A DNA stretch of 64,000 nt from Tretioscincus oriximinensis (Eukaryota; Chordata; Lepidosauria; Squamata; Gymnophthalmidae): assembly GCA_022410635.1 (NCBI GenBank), contig JAJVDF010000464.1:834059-898058 (forward strand), in the 5' to 3' direction. A program made the position numbers and the translations under genes. The notes under the pieces were generated by a model. That model searched no databases and was not told the origin of the DNA. It saw nothing but the letters and a program-made list of their open reading frames with translations. Numbering within the stretch: position 1 is the first letter of the stretch; the number at the start of each line of letters is the position of its first letter. Positions 24,034 to 34,519 of the stretch are shown piece by piece.

Positions 24034-24339
24034 TCGCTGGTCACCTGTGGGAGAAGAACCAAAAGGAGGCCGGTGGAGGCGGCGGGGTTGGCATTCTTGG
24101 GCTGAAACTGACCATGCTTTTTGTGAGTGACTTACACTTTTTCACACACCGATTTTTGTGATTGTACTAACATACAAGATACGTTGCATGCTGTGGAATG
24201 GCTGGCACGCAGTGTATTGCTCCCCCTGTGNGTCGTGGGTGGTCAAATGGACGGGGTGCTCCTTCTATGGATAAATACCGGCCATATTCATTTCAAAAGC
24301 CCCTAGAATCTGTGCCACTGCTGGGTCCTAAATAACCCT

Positions 24340-24745
24340 CCAGGGCTCTGTCCCCACTGAGGCTCATTCTGGCCTACACCGCAGGATAGAAGCCTGCCAT
24401 GCCCATGCTAGTGTAGGTTATGGCAGGCCCCGAATGGGGCCTGCCATAACCTACACTGGCATGGACATGGCCCAGCTATATAAGCCTCAATGTCATTCTG
24501 TGTGGTTTCCTCATATTTTTATATCTTTTATATATATGATTAGGTTCCTACACAATTGTATTTGTCAAGAAGACAAACCACTAACAAACCAAACAGGAGC
24601 CTGCCATATACATGCTAGTGTAGACTACGGCAGGCCCCATGGTCTACCAGTGGTATGTAGATGGCCAAGCTTTGAACCAAGATATAACCCAGAATAAGGC
24701 TCAATGGGGACAAGGCCTTATTCAGAGCTATATCTCTAAATAGGA
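24340..24745. repeat. Palindromic MITE family G, two copies
   Basis: The first copy starts with TGTCCCCACTGAGGCTCATT near 24350 and holds a 60-bp palindrome at 24404-24463 (28-base arms, centre GAAT, one mismatch). The second spans about 24595-24745 and ends with AAGGCTCAATGGGGACAAGG. A short third piece with GACTATGGCAGGCCCCGAAT is at 24983-25002. Confidence 0.7.
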
Positions 24746-24749
24746 GCCT

Positions 24750-24975
24750 GTCATCTATTTATTTATTTATTATTTTATTTATTTATTTACATTTTTATAC
24801 CGCCCTATACCCGTAGGTCTCAGGGCGGTTAACAATAAAACCATCATTTTAACACATTAAAAAACAGCCTTTTCTAAAAATGGGGAGGAGACAGTAGTTT
24901 CCTAGCCAAAGGCCAGGCCAAAGAGNTGCGTCTTTAAGCATTTTCTGAAGAGGGAGACTATTCCATAGTCTGGGG
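24750..24975. repeat. Dispersed repeat family E with (TTTA)n
   Basis: A TTTATTTATTTA run is followed by TATACCGCCCTATACCCGTA and GGTCTCAGGGCGG, then a body with AGCCAAAGGCCAGGCCAAAG and GGGGAGACT-like words. The same order occurs at 54517-55060, and tails occur at 30340-30415, 42845-42905, 56868-56912 and 59955-60062. A SINE-like family I cannot name. Confidence 0.6.
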
Positions 24976-25084
24976 GCTGATGTAGACTATGGCAGGCCCC
25001 GAATGCTTGGNCAGTAGCGCTGGTTGGTACTTTGTGTCTGGCTTTCTGTATTCGTATCAACACCCCCTTTTTTTCGGCTTCAGA

Positions 25085-25375
25085 AAGTTCAGCAAGGGGA
25101 CTAGTAGCACTGGAGACTAACATTCAGCCAGCTGCGTTTCTTTCCTCCACTTGAGAGGATTAACCTCTATACTTTGGCTGTTTTTCTCAACTAGTTAATC
25201 TCCCATGCCAGATTACATGTCCTTTGTCATCTCCTACCTTCAGTTTCCTATAAAGTTTGTTCCTGATATTGGTTCCTTAGCATCTGAAGAAGATGATGTG
25301 TCTACAAAAACTCATGCCGCCTATCTTGCCCCTGTTAGTCTCCATGTACTACATGTCTCCTTGCTGGAAGTGCTT
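25085..25375. repeat. Diverged copy of the 10483-type inverted repeat
   Basis: CAGCAAGGGGACTAGTAGCA at the left and GTACTACATGTCTCCTTGCT at the right are inverted versions of the 10483 arms. The CATCTGAAGAAGATG and CTCATGCC words lie between. Arms are diverged and the centre is longer. Confidence 0.45.
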
Positions 25376-25600
25376 ATTATAAAAGCTTGGGTGCCCAAAA
25401 GCTTGACAAAACTGGTAGCAGCAGCAGCAACAGCACAAATGTGAAAAACAGTGAAACAGAACTGTTGTTGTGCTGGCGGTGGGGCCTGCTGGGAAATGTA
25501 GTCTGAGCAGCAGATAGCCTCTTCTGCCCAGCCTGTGTGGGGCCCAGCCTGCTTCTGGGAAGGAGGAAGCCTCTTTAGCCAATCTGTGCCAAGTCCCTCC
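25360..25600 (-). repeat. Dispersed repeat family F, minus strand
   Basis: The complement of the copies at 28560-28895 and 53060-53430. Shared words include CCTGCTGGGAAATGTAGTCT, TTATTATAAAAGCTTGG and the AGCAGATAGCCTCTTCTGCC segment. Three copies in the window show it is a transposed repeat; class unknown. Confidence 0.6.
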
Positions 25601-26567
25601 CAAAGGAGACATTTTTTCTGCTTACAAGACGTTTTTGTGGGGACCCATGTGTATTTTAATTTTTTATTAAGTTTCACATTTATATCTTGCCTGGCTTCCG
25701 AAGACTTTAAGGGAGTGGATTTGGGGTCTTTTCTACGTTGTGTCTTATTCTGGGACTAGCAGAATTAGCTACTTGCTTTACTGTAATGCACAAACTCTAG
25801 ATCCTTATTTTACTTATTTTTATATTTCAGAATATGGGCCTGTCAGCCTCATGCCACTGCACGCTATGCTAAGACCTGAATATCCCTCCCTCCCAATTTA
25901 ATTCAAATTTTATAGAAGTACTACTAGTTTATTGTGCAGAAGGGGAAAATGTTTAACTGAGGTTACAAGTAAAGATGTTCTTCAATAGGACTGAGACAAT
26001 AAATGTGATTCAGTAGAAGATCAAACCATATTTCTGCTTGCAGAACAGTTTATAGGGTCACACTGGTTAAAAAATTAAAACAGCCTCAGGCAACAGTTAT
26101 ATGGCACTGGGTAAAGTGCTTGCAAACGTAATCCAGCATAATACATGCAGCATAATCCAAATGACATTGACCCGGGTAATTTTTTAGTCATTTTATTTAC
26201 TTTTTTATGAATAAATGCATGGTTATGCTTCTGTCTAGTCTTGTAGTAATAACCAATCATGTGAGAAGATTGCTATGAATATATTTGATGTTCTCGTTCT
26301 CTCATGAGTTTAAGAAGGCTTACAGTGGTGGAGACATTTAGTATCTGAGTATCAGCAGATTGTCAACCAACATTTTTTCTCAATTTAATTAAGATTTTCC
26401 CTGCTCCAGTCCATATGATTAGTTAAAAATCTTGCCCATTTTCCTCAATCTGCATACATCCCTTTTCACTTTAGAAAAAGTGTTTCTTTTTGGAGACTGA
26501 ATCCAGAACATATGTTCATATATAAAATATAATATTAGTGTGTCCTGTATTTCTTATTGATCAGCTA

Positions 26568-26862
26568 CTAGGATAGTTGTCTGGATGTCGCCTCCCGGAT
26601 GGAGCATCAGGCAGGACTCCTGAAATACCATTTGCAGGGAGTCATGAACAGGAGCATATTTTGCTTTCCTCTGTTCAGGCTGCCCAGGGGCATCTGGTGN
26701 CTCCTGAAATACCATTTGCAGGGAGTCATGAACAGGAGCATATTTTGCTTTCCTCTGTTCAGGCTGCCCAGGGGCATCTGGTGGGCCTCTGTGTGANACA
26801 GAATGCTGGACTTGATGGGCTGTGGCCNNATNCAGTANGGCTCTTCTTATGTTCTTATGTTC
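26568..26862 (+). mobile_element. CR1-clade LINE 3' end with duplicated segment
   Basis: Carries the family C 3' untranslated sequence ending in CTTCTTATGTTCTTATGTTC. Bases 26617-26699 are repeated identically at 26701-26783 with one n (26700) between them. This looks like two contig ends joined without merging their overlap (see findings). Confidence 0.8.
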
Positions 26863-27489
26863 AGTTTTACAGCATTGTAGATGGCGTGACTTAGTGGAGA
26901 ACTGCAAATCCAGCTGCTTCTAGATTTTCCTAGCAGTATTCAGCACTGACTTTTAATCATTTTAGAATCTATTTGTAACTTGGTTTTGTTTCTTATTGTT
27001 GTAAATCTGTTATAGGCCATGTTATAGGCTGTATACAGAAAAATATGACATACTGTCATGTTAGATCAAGATCTATGTGCCTCATCGTCTAGAATTATTA
27101 CATGAGGATGATGCAGGCAAGATTAATACATGTCTGGAGTTGGGTTCCTACAAATCATGGTGTATCTTGTACAGACAAGGTTATACAAGTAATTGTCACT
27201 CATGGAAAAAGCATGGGATAAAGGAACCATGAGGTAGTCAAATCCATCAGTAAAGAGGCCAACTTAAATTGTTGAAAGTTTTCAAGGTTGTATTAAGACA
27301 TATCAACTTTATAAAAGCAAAATCATGTTATTAAGAAACATATCGTACAAGAGACATTTTTCCCCTGCAACCATCTGGTGTTCAGATACTTATTCCTTCT
27401 GAACAATCCAGATTTAGGGACCTTTGTGGAAATTCCATTGTGAGTAGTAACTGTTGACCTGAATTCAAAGATGTAGCTATGTTTGTATG

Positions 27490-27640
27490 AATCAGTAAGC
27501 AAGATGGAGTCTAGCAGCACCTTAAAGTCTAACGGGGAGGGGTGAAAATTGATAGCATAAACGTTCATAAGCTAAGTCTACATCTGATGAAAAAGTTTAA
27601 TCTATGAAAACTCATACCATCAACTTTTCTCTGTTAGGCC
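27490..27640. repeat. Copy of the 10483-type repeat
   Basis: Shared words: GAGTCTAGCAGCACCTTAAA near 27508, CATAAGCTAAGTCTACATCT near 27567 and GAAAACTCATACCATCAACT near 27606. Part of a DNA-transposon-like family. Confidence 0.5.
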
Positions 27641-28559
27641 TTTTCACACTTTTTGTAGGGGAAATAAAGCAGCCATATACCGGAAACACAGCATCTGCAG
27701 TGCAATCTGCCAAGCAGATGTGGCTGTTCCACAGGACGTTTCTGTAGCTGTGCAGATACATCAGTCTAAATCTTTGCATCTTGATCCGGCTTGCTTCACC
27801 CTCACGGAGGCTTCAGAGACACGGGGTGGGTACAATCTCTCATTCTGCATGGATATCAACATTTTTCCAAGTGTACAACANCAGCTCCATTATCCCATGG
27901 AGCAGAGTCATCATGATTATCCTACATTTGCAGTAGGAAAACCTTTTATGCCTATTGGGCAAATTTTTGACCTCTATCCATTTTTTGTATTGCTTTTAAT
28001 GAAGCAGGAAGAGAAGCTCCTAAGATCCAATCGTACAAGGAAGTTGTATAAGGACAAGCTACACATCTCATTAAAATATAAAAATGTGTGACTGCCTTGA
28101 AGAAGAAATTCCAGCTGCTGCTATTAAAAGTTGCTATATTGTACAGCTTTCAGCAATCTTCTACTCTACTGACAAGAAACCTTGCAATGCTTTCCTGATT
28201 CAATTCCACCACCACCCCTAGGAAACTTGGTTAGTGTTTACCAAAGACGTCCTTTCGATCCTTAACATAAGCTGAGTCACTTGTTAAGGTTTCGAATAAC
28301 AGCTACTAGTAAGTGCCATAAAAATGTGCATGGAAAAGAATAAACTGAATAAACAATGCAATGCTACAAATGTGAGTTTGCTCAGGTTTAGCAAGTGCTG
28401 TAGCATGCAAAGCTGTCTATAAATCTTTTTGAGGAGGGGACTGATAATTCAAACCAAAGGATTTTATAGATGGATGTCCAAGCTATCTTCTGGTCAAGCT
28501 TCAAACCTGGAAACAAGTTTCCAGTGGGAAGCGATTGTCTCAAAGCAAAAGGGGGGCCT

Positions 28560-28895
28560 CTCCCTCCCATATGGGTGAGGCAGACAGGAAGGGGCAGGCT
28601 GGGCACCAAGCAGGCTGGGTGGAAGAGATTGCCTGCTGCTTGTACTACACTTCCCAGCAGGCCCCACTGCCAGCAGCACCTCTCTCATTCTCACACGTGA
28701 TCTGCTACTACTGCCAGTCCTTCTGCAGCTTGGTGAAACTACAGGACATCCAAGCTTTTATAATAAGCACTTGCCATTGTGAAAAACAGCATAGAAAAGC
28801 AGGCAGAAATGCAACTAAAAACCATGAAACCAGAAGCAGAGCTGGTNGTTTGTTATTGCTGACAACCAAGACCCTGTCTATACTATAGTTTGTTT
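28560..28895 (+). repeat. Dispersed repeat family F, plus strand
   Basis: Shares TACACTTCCCAGCAGGCCCC, TCCAAGCTTTTATAATAAGC, AAAGCAGGCAGAAATGCAAC and a GACAACCA..CCCTGTCTAT stretch with the copy at 53060-53430. Open frames here are fortuitous. Confidence 0.6.
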
Positions 28896-29522
28896 TTTAC
28901 TGTGGCCATTCAGATGTTTATGGAATATTTACAGTTCACTCCAGCTGTTTCCCTGCAGCTGGTAATTAGAGGCACTTTGCTGCCTTTGATCCTGGAGGCC
29001 TCGCATAGTCATCAGGATGACTAGAAACCACTGATATCTGATTCTCCATATGTTTATCAAAACTCCTTTTAAAGCCATCTAGGTTGGAGCCTTTGTTTAT
29101 TCTCTGCGTGGTTTTATAGAAATCTAAAAAGATAGTGAAGTAGGAGATTATGCAGCGGTGTGTTCATTCATTAGCAAGAGTTTCTGTCATAAATTATTAT
29201 GCTTTCTGTTATTTGAGCTAAAGGTATGTAATTTGGATCATCATTTTTTTTTCCAATGATGCTTCTTCTGTCCATATGGGATATTATTTTACAGAGACTG
29301 TCCTTGGGATTCAGTTAAGTGTTACTGTGAGAATTCAGCCATTTTACATGCAAATCCTTGCATATTTCTTGGATGAATGAGATCTGACAAGCCCTTTTTA
29401 AAAAAAATAAAAATAAAAATCAGTGTACAAGTTAAACAGTTGTCACCTATATTTGCCCTAGTTTTTGAGACATCTTTCTTGAAAGAAAGAAGAACAACCC
29501 TACAGGATTTTTAATAAACTTA

Positions 29523-29694
29523 GGCCCTGTCCCCACTGAGCCTTATTCTGGGTTATATCTTGGTACAGAGCTTGGTCATCCACATGCCAGTGTAGGCTGT
29601 GGCAGGCCCTGAATGGGTAGCCTACACTAGCATGCAGAAGGCACACTCCTATTCTGAGATATAGCCAATAAAGTGGCTCAGTGGGGATGGGACC
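29523..29694. mobile_element. Complete Harbinger-like MITE (family G)
   Basis: 172 bases with imperfect 20-base terminal inverted repeats (GGCCCTGTCCCCACTGAGCC; three mismatches at the other end), flanked by TTA at 29520-29522 and TTA at 29695-29697. A 3-bp TWA duplication with GG-starting termini is the pattern of PIF/Harbinger elements. The core contains the family's CATGCCAGTGTAGG word. It has no coding capacity, so it needed a transposase in trans. Confidence 0.7.
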
Positions 29695-30339
29695 TTAGGG
29701 GGAAAAACACGATCAAAAGCTGTGTGGCTTTGCACTGGATGCATACAGTTCCCTTGTATTCCATAAGGGGAGCATTTTTGCAGTGGGTCATTTGCCACAT
29801 CGGCAGAACAGAGCTCTCTCTCCAAAGAGATACATGTGCAATTTTTCCCAATTCAGGCTAGCCATGCGCCGGCTACAATTTCCCTGTTGTGGGAATACCT
29901 CTGTGCAAACACTANCACGCACCACCGCTGTGTCTCCATTTTGTTCTAACCCGAGGAGGCAATAGCTGTTTTTAAAGGGCCTTTTTTGTCCCTGGGTTCT
30001 AATTTGGTGCAAAACTAAATATCTGTAGTACTTTTTTTGTAATTCTATAATTTGTGCAGAACTCGGGCACTTTTTTTTTCCAAGGCGGAGCAGAGCATGG
30101 GAAGAGAAGCCTCTTAAAACAAATTGCCCAACCGATGTGGCTGTTAACTCTAGAATCCTGTGCGGATGGTGAAACGAAGTTGGAAATGGAAAAAAATGTC
30201 GGAGGGATTTGAATTGTTGTATTGTTTTGGATGATCTTAGAANACGCATCTCTTTTACCTGGCCTTTGTCTGAAGAAATGTCTTTTTTGTCCCCTCTTTT
30301 AGATACTGTTTTATACTGTTTTTGTTAATTTTGTATTGA

Positions 30340-30415
30340 TATTTTGCTGCCCTCCCCCCCCCCCGAAACCTTCAGGTTTAGGTCTGGGTATAAATATAAA
30401 TAAATAAATAAAATC
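30340..30415. repeat. Family E tail with C run and (AAAT)n
   Basis: A run of about 12 C residues, then AAACCTTCAGGTTTAGGTCT and TATAAATATAAATAAATAAA, the reverse of the 24750 copy's start. Confidence 0.5.
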
Positions 30416-31159
30416 ACTTCTTTCACCCCCTCTGAGAACACAGCCATTAATGATCTTTTCTCCTGCCCTGCAGATGTATTTCTTCCTTCTTATTTAGGGA
30501 ACAGTTCCATTTTCTCAAGAACTTTCTTATCTTTAATTGTTTTTCTGTGTCTGCTTGTTAGCCATGCTGACAGAGAACTAGGTTACTGGTTGTATGCCAG
30601 TGGAAATTGTCATAATCTTCTTGATGTCAAAGCTGGATATTTCATTTCCAAATAANCCAAAGAATATTGACAGATGCTAAGAACAGACTGGAAACCCACA
30701 GCCTATGAGCTTAATCTTGGTTTTTGTAGACCTGCATCAGTGTTGCATTCTGCAGAATTTGTGGCCGATTTATTTCTTTATGCAAATGTCCGACTAGAGC
30801 TTAGCATCTTCGTATCAGTGCCAAATTGCACATAACGATGTAGGATGACTAATTAATGCCTAAGTAAATGGAGGTCTTTGTAATCGAAGTTTATATGAAG
30901 TTTCTGAAATCTGTTGCGTCTCATTTTAGGGATATAACTGTAGCTCAGTCATAGAGCAAATTGCTTGGAAATAGTAGGTCACCACTTCAATTGTCAGCTT
31001 CTTCCTAGATGTAGTCAATGGTAAACCACCTCTGTATCTCCACTAAGAAAAATGTACATTGAGGTCCATCAAGGTGTCCATGCAGTGAATCATGGTGTAA
31101 TGAGTGCATTTGAAAGTCCTGGCAGAATGCCCGTACGATTAGAGGTTAAGAACAAGAGT

Positions 31160-31400
31160 CTTTTAACAGAGAGGTTGGCATATGAGACCCATGTGCCTGC
31201 TGTGGAGAGGGGTGAGTGCCCCCTGGCCTTAGCTTCAAACAACCTAGCTTTTCGAAAGTAAGCAATTGCAAATAGATAGATAGGTACCATCACAATGTGC
31301 TGGGGAAGATGGAATGTAAACCTTTGGGTGAAAAATAGCTTCTAAGCTGGTTTGAATCCCTTTAGGTGAGAAAAGTGGGGAATAAAAACCCAGTTCTTCT
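31160..31400 (+). mobile_element. tRNA-derived SINE (family A)
   Basis: Contains the middle and 3' parts of family A (AACCTAGCTTTTCGAAAGTA, GGGGAAGATGGAATGTAAAC, TTTAGGTGAGAAAAGTGGGG, AAAAACCCAGTTCTTCT). The head is decayed. Confidence 0.6.
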
Positions 31401-31414
31401 AATGTTGGTTATGA

Positions 31415-31498
31415 TGAGTTTTGTTATAAAGAAATTTCGTTATACAGAACACATCCCAGCCAGCCCCTTGGTGATCATTTATAACAGGGTTTCACCTG
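31415..31498. repeat. Partial mariner-like MITE
   Basis: GTTATAAAGAAATTTCGTTA and the terminal CAGGGTTTCACCTG match the ends of the fuller element at 51122-51289. Confidence 0.35.
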
Positions 31499-31559
31499 TG
31501 CAGGATGACAGTAACAACTAGACCTTGTTGTAATGAAATCACTTAATTAGCGCAAGGCT

Positions 31560-31930
31560 CCTTTAAATTTTCCAAGCCTAGAAGCTGAGTCTTGGGGGCG
31601 GGGCTTGGATTATAAAAGGGGAAGGTGCGAGTGAGTGTGTGGTTGTGATGGATTTGAGTTAAATGGTTGTGGTGAGAGATTGTTTGAGCGTGCGGCCAAA
31701 CAATTCACATACAACTGGTTCTCTGTTGGGAGTGTGAAAATAAAGAAATACCAAAGAGGGATAATTTGGAGGAGACTTTAAATGCAGGCAAGAGAAAGAG
31801 TCTGTGCCGCAGACATTGTAAAGTGCCAGTTCCTTTTACCCTAACCCAGTGTAGTTAATTTGTATCGTTGGTTTTCTTTTAAGTTTGAGGGTCACCTGTT
31901 ACTTGTTTTAATAAAGTTATTTTTGTGTTA
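31560..31930 (+). other. Promoter-like or LTR-like block, unassigned
   Basis: GGGGGCGGGGCTTGG is followed by TATAAAAGGGG near 31611 and by AATAAA signals near 31739 and 31908, a spacing compatible with a decayed LTR or an old retrogene promoter. I could not find matching TG...CA ends or a target duplication, so class and borders are unknown. Confidence 0.3.
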
Positions 31931-32233
31931 TAAAACANAGAAGTCTTTATTATTAAAGGGGCTCATTCTGATTTCATTTTCACTCCATAATTTTGGTTTC
32001 TTCCTGATGGGAGTGGTGGCAACCTACCTGAAGAATTAAACCCTAATTACAAAGCTATTTTATTTAACCTTCCTGTCTTACACCATCCTATCTACACCCA
32101 TACAAACATATAAAATCTGAGTGCCTTGTACATATTAAAAGACCATCTACCAGTATTAATAAGGGGAGGGGGACTGTATTACAAAAACCAAACTGAATAA
32201 ATAAATATAAAAGAAAAGAACGGTTTCATTATA

Positions 32234-32493
32234 CAGTGGTACCTCGGTTCTCGAACACCTTGAATGTCGACTAAATCGGTGTTCGACCAGGCGATTCCAG
32301 AAACTTTTGTCCTGGAATCCGAACACATATTTGGAACTCGAACTTCCTTCGGTGTTCTTTCGGCCCAGCGCGCCTTGCTTGCGTCATCAGTGTGCGTTTT
32401 TTCGGCCCGGCGCGCCTTGCTTCGGTTCTCGAACAATTTGGTTCTCGACCGTCCTCCCGGAACGAATTCTGTTCGAGAACCGAGGTACCACTG
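32234..32493. mobile_element. Complete Tc1/mariner-type MITE
   Basis: 260 bases with identical 24-base terminal inverted repeats (beginning CAGTGGTACCTCGGTT) and a TA dinucleotide on each side (32232-32233 and 32494-32495), the mariner target duplication. The interior has no transposase frame but has two copies of a TTTCGGCCC..GCGCGCCTTGCTT word. The unmutated ends suggest relatively recent insertion. Confidence 0.85.
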
Positions 32494-33219
32494 TACTTGT
32501 ATCAAATGTTAGCACTGCATTGTCATTACCAAGTCTGCCTTCTATGATGGCATTTAAACAGACTGTGGCAGAAGCAGTTATGGGTTTGGTCGGTGATACA
32601 GAAGGAGTCAAGGCTGAGGATGGAAATTGCACACTTACATGGCATGGACTATCATTCTGCTTCATTACAAACTTACTGTTAACCTTATTCAGGATCGCCA
32701 AATTGTGGCTTTCAAGATGTGGTTGAACTATGTATCAGAGGTTTGATAAAGCAACTCACAATATAGTGCAGGTCTACTTGAGACCAATCCTCTGAATTCT
32801 AAGCTCTAGAGTAAGTATTAAAAATTGCTGCAGGCTAAAAAGACATGCTGCTTCATGCTCTGTAAATATCGTCTCATAACACCTAGTAACTGTTCCAACT
32901 TTCTGAATATGTCATGGGAGCAAAGATAACAAACATTGTCCCTTTTGCATGACTCAGAACAAACTAGGACCACCCATTCACTGCAGAAAGGAAGACGGAA
33001 AAAAACTCATCGTGATTCATTTACTCACCAGGAAGGAATAGGGAAGCGCCTTATGACTGCAGTATGAACTATTAATGGGAAATAACTACTTTTATTCACA
33101 TATTCACTGGTTAATTATGTGAAATATTAAGTTATGTCCCTGTAGAATTTAACCACTGCCTAAGCTCTTTGGGGTTCCGAGTCTTCCAAGATCTGGTTCC
33201 GTGTTTGTTCTTATTATGG

Positions 33220-33434
33220 ACACCAAGGGTAAAAATGGGTACTAGGATGGATGTTTGAATGCTGCCTCCAGGATGGAGCAGCAGGCAGGACTCCTGAAAT
33301 GCCATTTNCAGGGAGTCATGAACAGGTGCATATTTTGCTTNCCTCTGTTCAGACTNCCCANGTGCATCTGGTGGGACACAGAATGCTGGACTAGATGGGC
33401 TATGGCCTGATCCAGTATGGCTCCTCTTATGTTC
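33220..33434 (+). mobile_element. CR1-clade LINE 3' end (family C)
   Basis: Starts at the GGACACCAAGGGTAAAAATG word and runs through CAGGGAGTCATGAACAGGTG and GAATGCTGGACTAGATGGGC to CTCCTCTTATGTTC. Contains three n. Strongly 5'-truncated. Confidence 0.75.
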
Positions 33435-34482
33435 TAGCCTTCATTTGGACCTTTACCTAGAAGCTTTCTCCACATTCAGAAGGGGTTGAAAATCTTCATT
33501 TTTGTTTCCCCAGGGTTTGCCATATAAATATGGTATTGATTAGTTGTGAAGCATCTGGTGAAAACTGGGATATGGTTTATATATGCGACTTTAACGGAAG
33601 TCTGGGAAACACATTGTATGTTGGAAAATAGTGCTTTTAAAACGTATTCGTGTTGCTGCCCATTCTGCGTACCATCACCCTATTAAATTCTGTGCACATA
33701 TTCTGAATGGGACTAGAGGTCTTTCAAAAACGGCTCTTTTCAAACTTTTGAAGTAACTCCCGTTTCATTGTTGGGGAGGTTGGTGGTTCTGTAGATTAGC
33801 TTGCATTTCCTGAATTTTTAGAGGACACACATTCCAAAGCTTCTCATGACATCAGATTGCAATAGACATTTTGCTAACTTACTCCTCCCACTTGGGCTAC
33901 TGAAGAGCAGGTGAACAGACGTCAATACATCATACCTCTCCCAGAATGCAGACTCACCATCTCAGCTCTCTAGACTCACGAGAATGGAATCATTCCAGGT
34001 TCCTTTGCAATTTATTTTCAGGCCACATTTCCAGCAATTGCACTGATTTTTTGAGACATTGCTGGCAAAGAACTTCATTAACGGCAAAAGCAAGTTGGTC
34101 CTAAAGAGCCTCTTCAATTGTACTTGGCTTCTTCATTTGTACATCAAAGCGCCTGGTACTATCCTTGTCATTTATCACAATAGTAATACAATACCCTGCC
34201 ACCTGCAATCCTTGAATTGCATAGCATAAAATCTTGAGAAGCCTCTGAAATNTGTACACAGTATCAAAATCACGTCTTTCTTTTTCCTAAAGAGACCAAA
34301 GGCAGCCATGGGGGATGTGATGGGTTGAGTAAGACCCTGGGCCAAGTTCTTGTCCAGGAATCCTCTTAACACAAGAAAAATAAATGTCTTCTTTCGGGTA
34401 TTTGACATTAATCCATGAGAGTTTCTAGCAATGGGAAAACCAGAAGCTACTGTAACCATAATCTGTTCTGTCTTCCGCCTAG

Positions 34483-34519
34483 GTGTTGCTATTTCTATGA
34501 CTCCGTGACTCTGCGTAGG
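34483..34519 (+). other. SENP8: SENP8 coding-exon 5' UTR and acceptor
   Basis: The acceptor CTTCCGCCTAG ends at 34482 after a pyrimidine-rich tract. The 37 bases before the ATG are open in frame (CCYFYDSVTLRR if read through), so an upstream exon could in principle extend the protein. Human SENP8 starts at the MDPVVLSYM methionine, which I adopt. Confidence 0.7.

Larger units (their letters stand above)
22440..24070. promoter_or_regulatory. CpG island, probable MYO9A/SENP8 bidirectional promoter
   Basis: About 1.6 kb of CpG-dense sequence, unlike the AT-rich surroundings, with GCC and CCG runs, GC boxes (e.g. CCCCGCCCCT near 23508), a NotI-type GCGGCCGC near 23962 and an ETS-like CCGGAAA on the minus strand near 23975. 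No TATA box is evident, as usual for housekeeping promoters. A strong splice donor faces left at 23002/23001 and another faces right at 24027/24028, so divergent first exons fit. In human, MYO9A and SENP8 also start head to head. Which transcription starts are used is not visible. Confidence 0.75.

Noticed and set aside
26554..26907. 117-residue minus-strand and 105-residue plus-strand frames
   Set aside because: Antisense and sense readings of a CR1 3' end containing the artefactual duplication.
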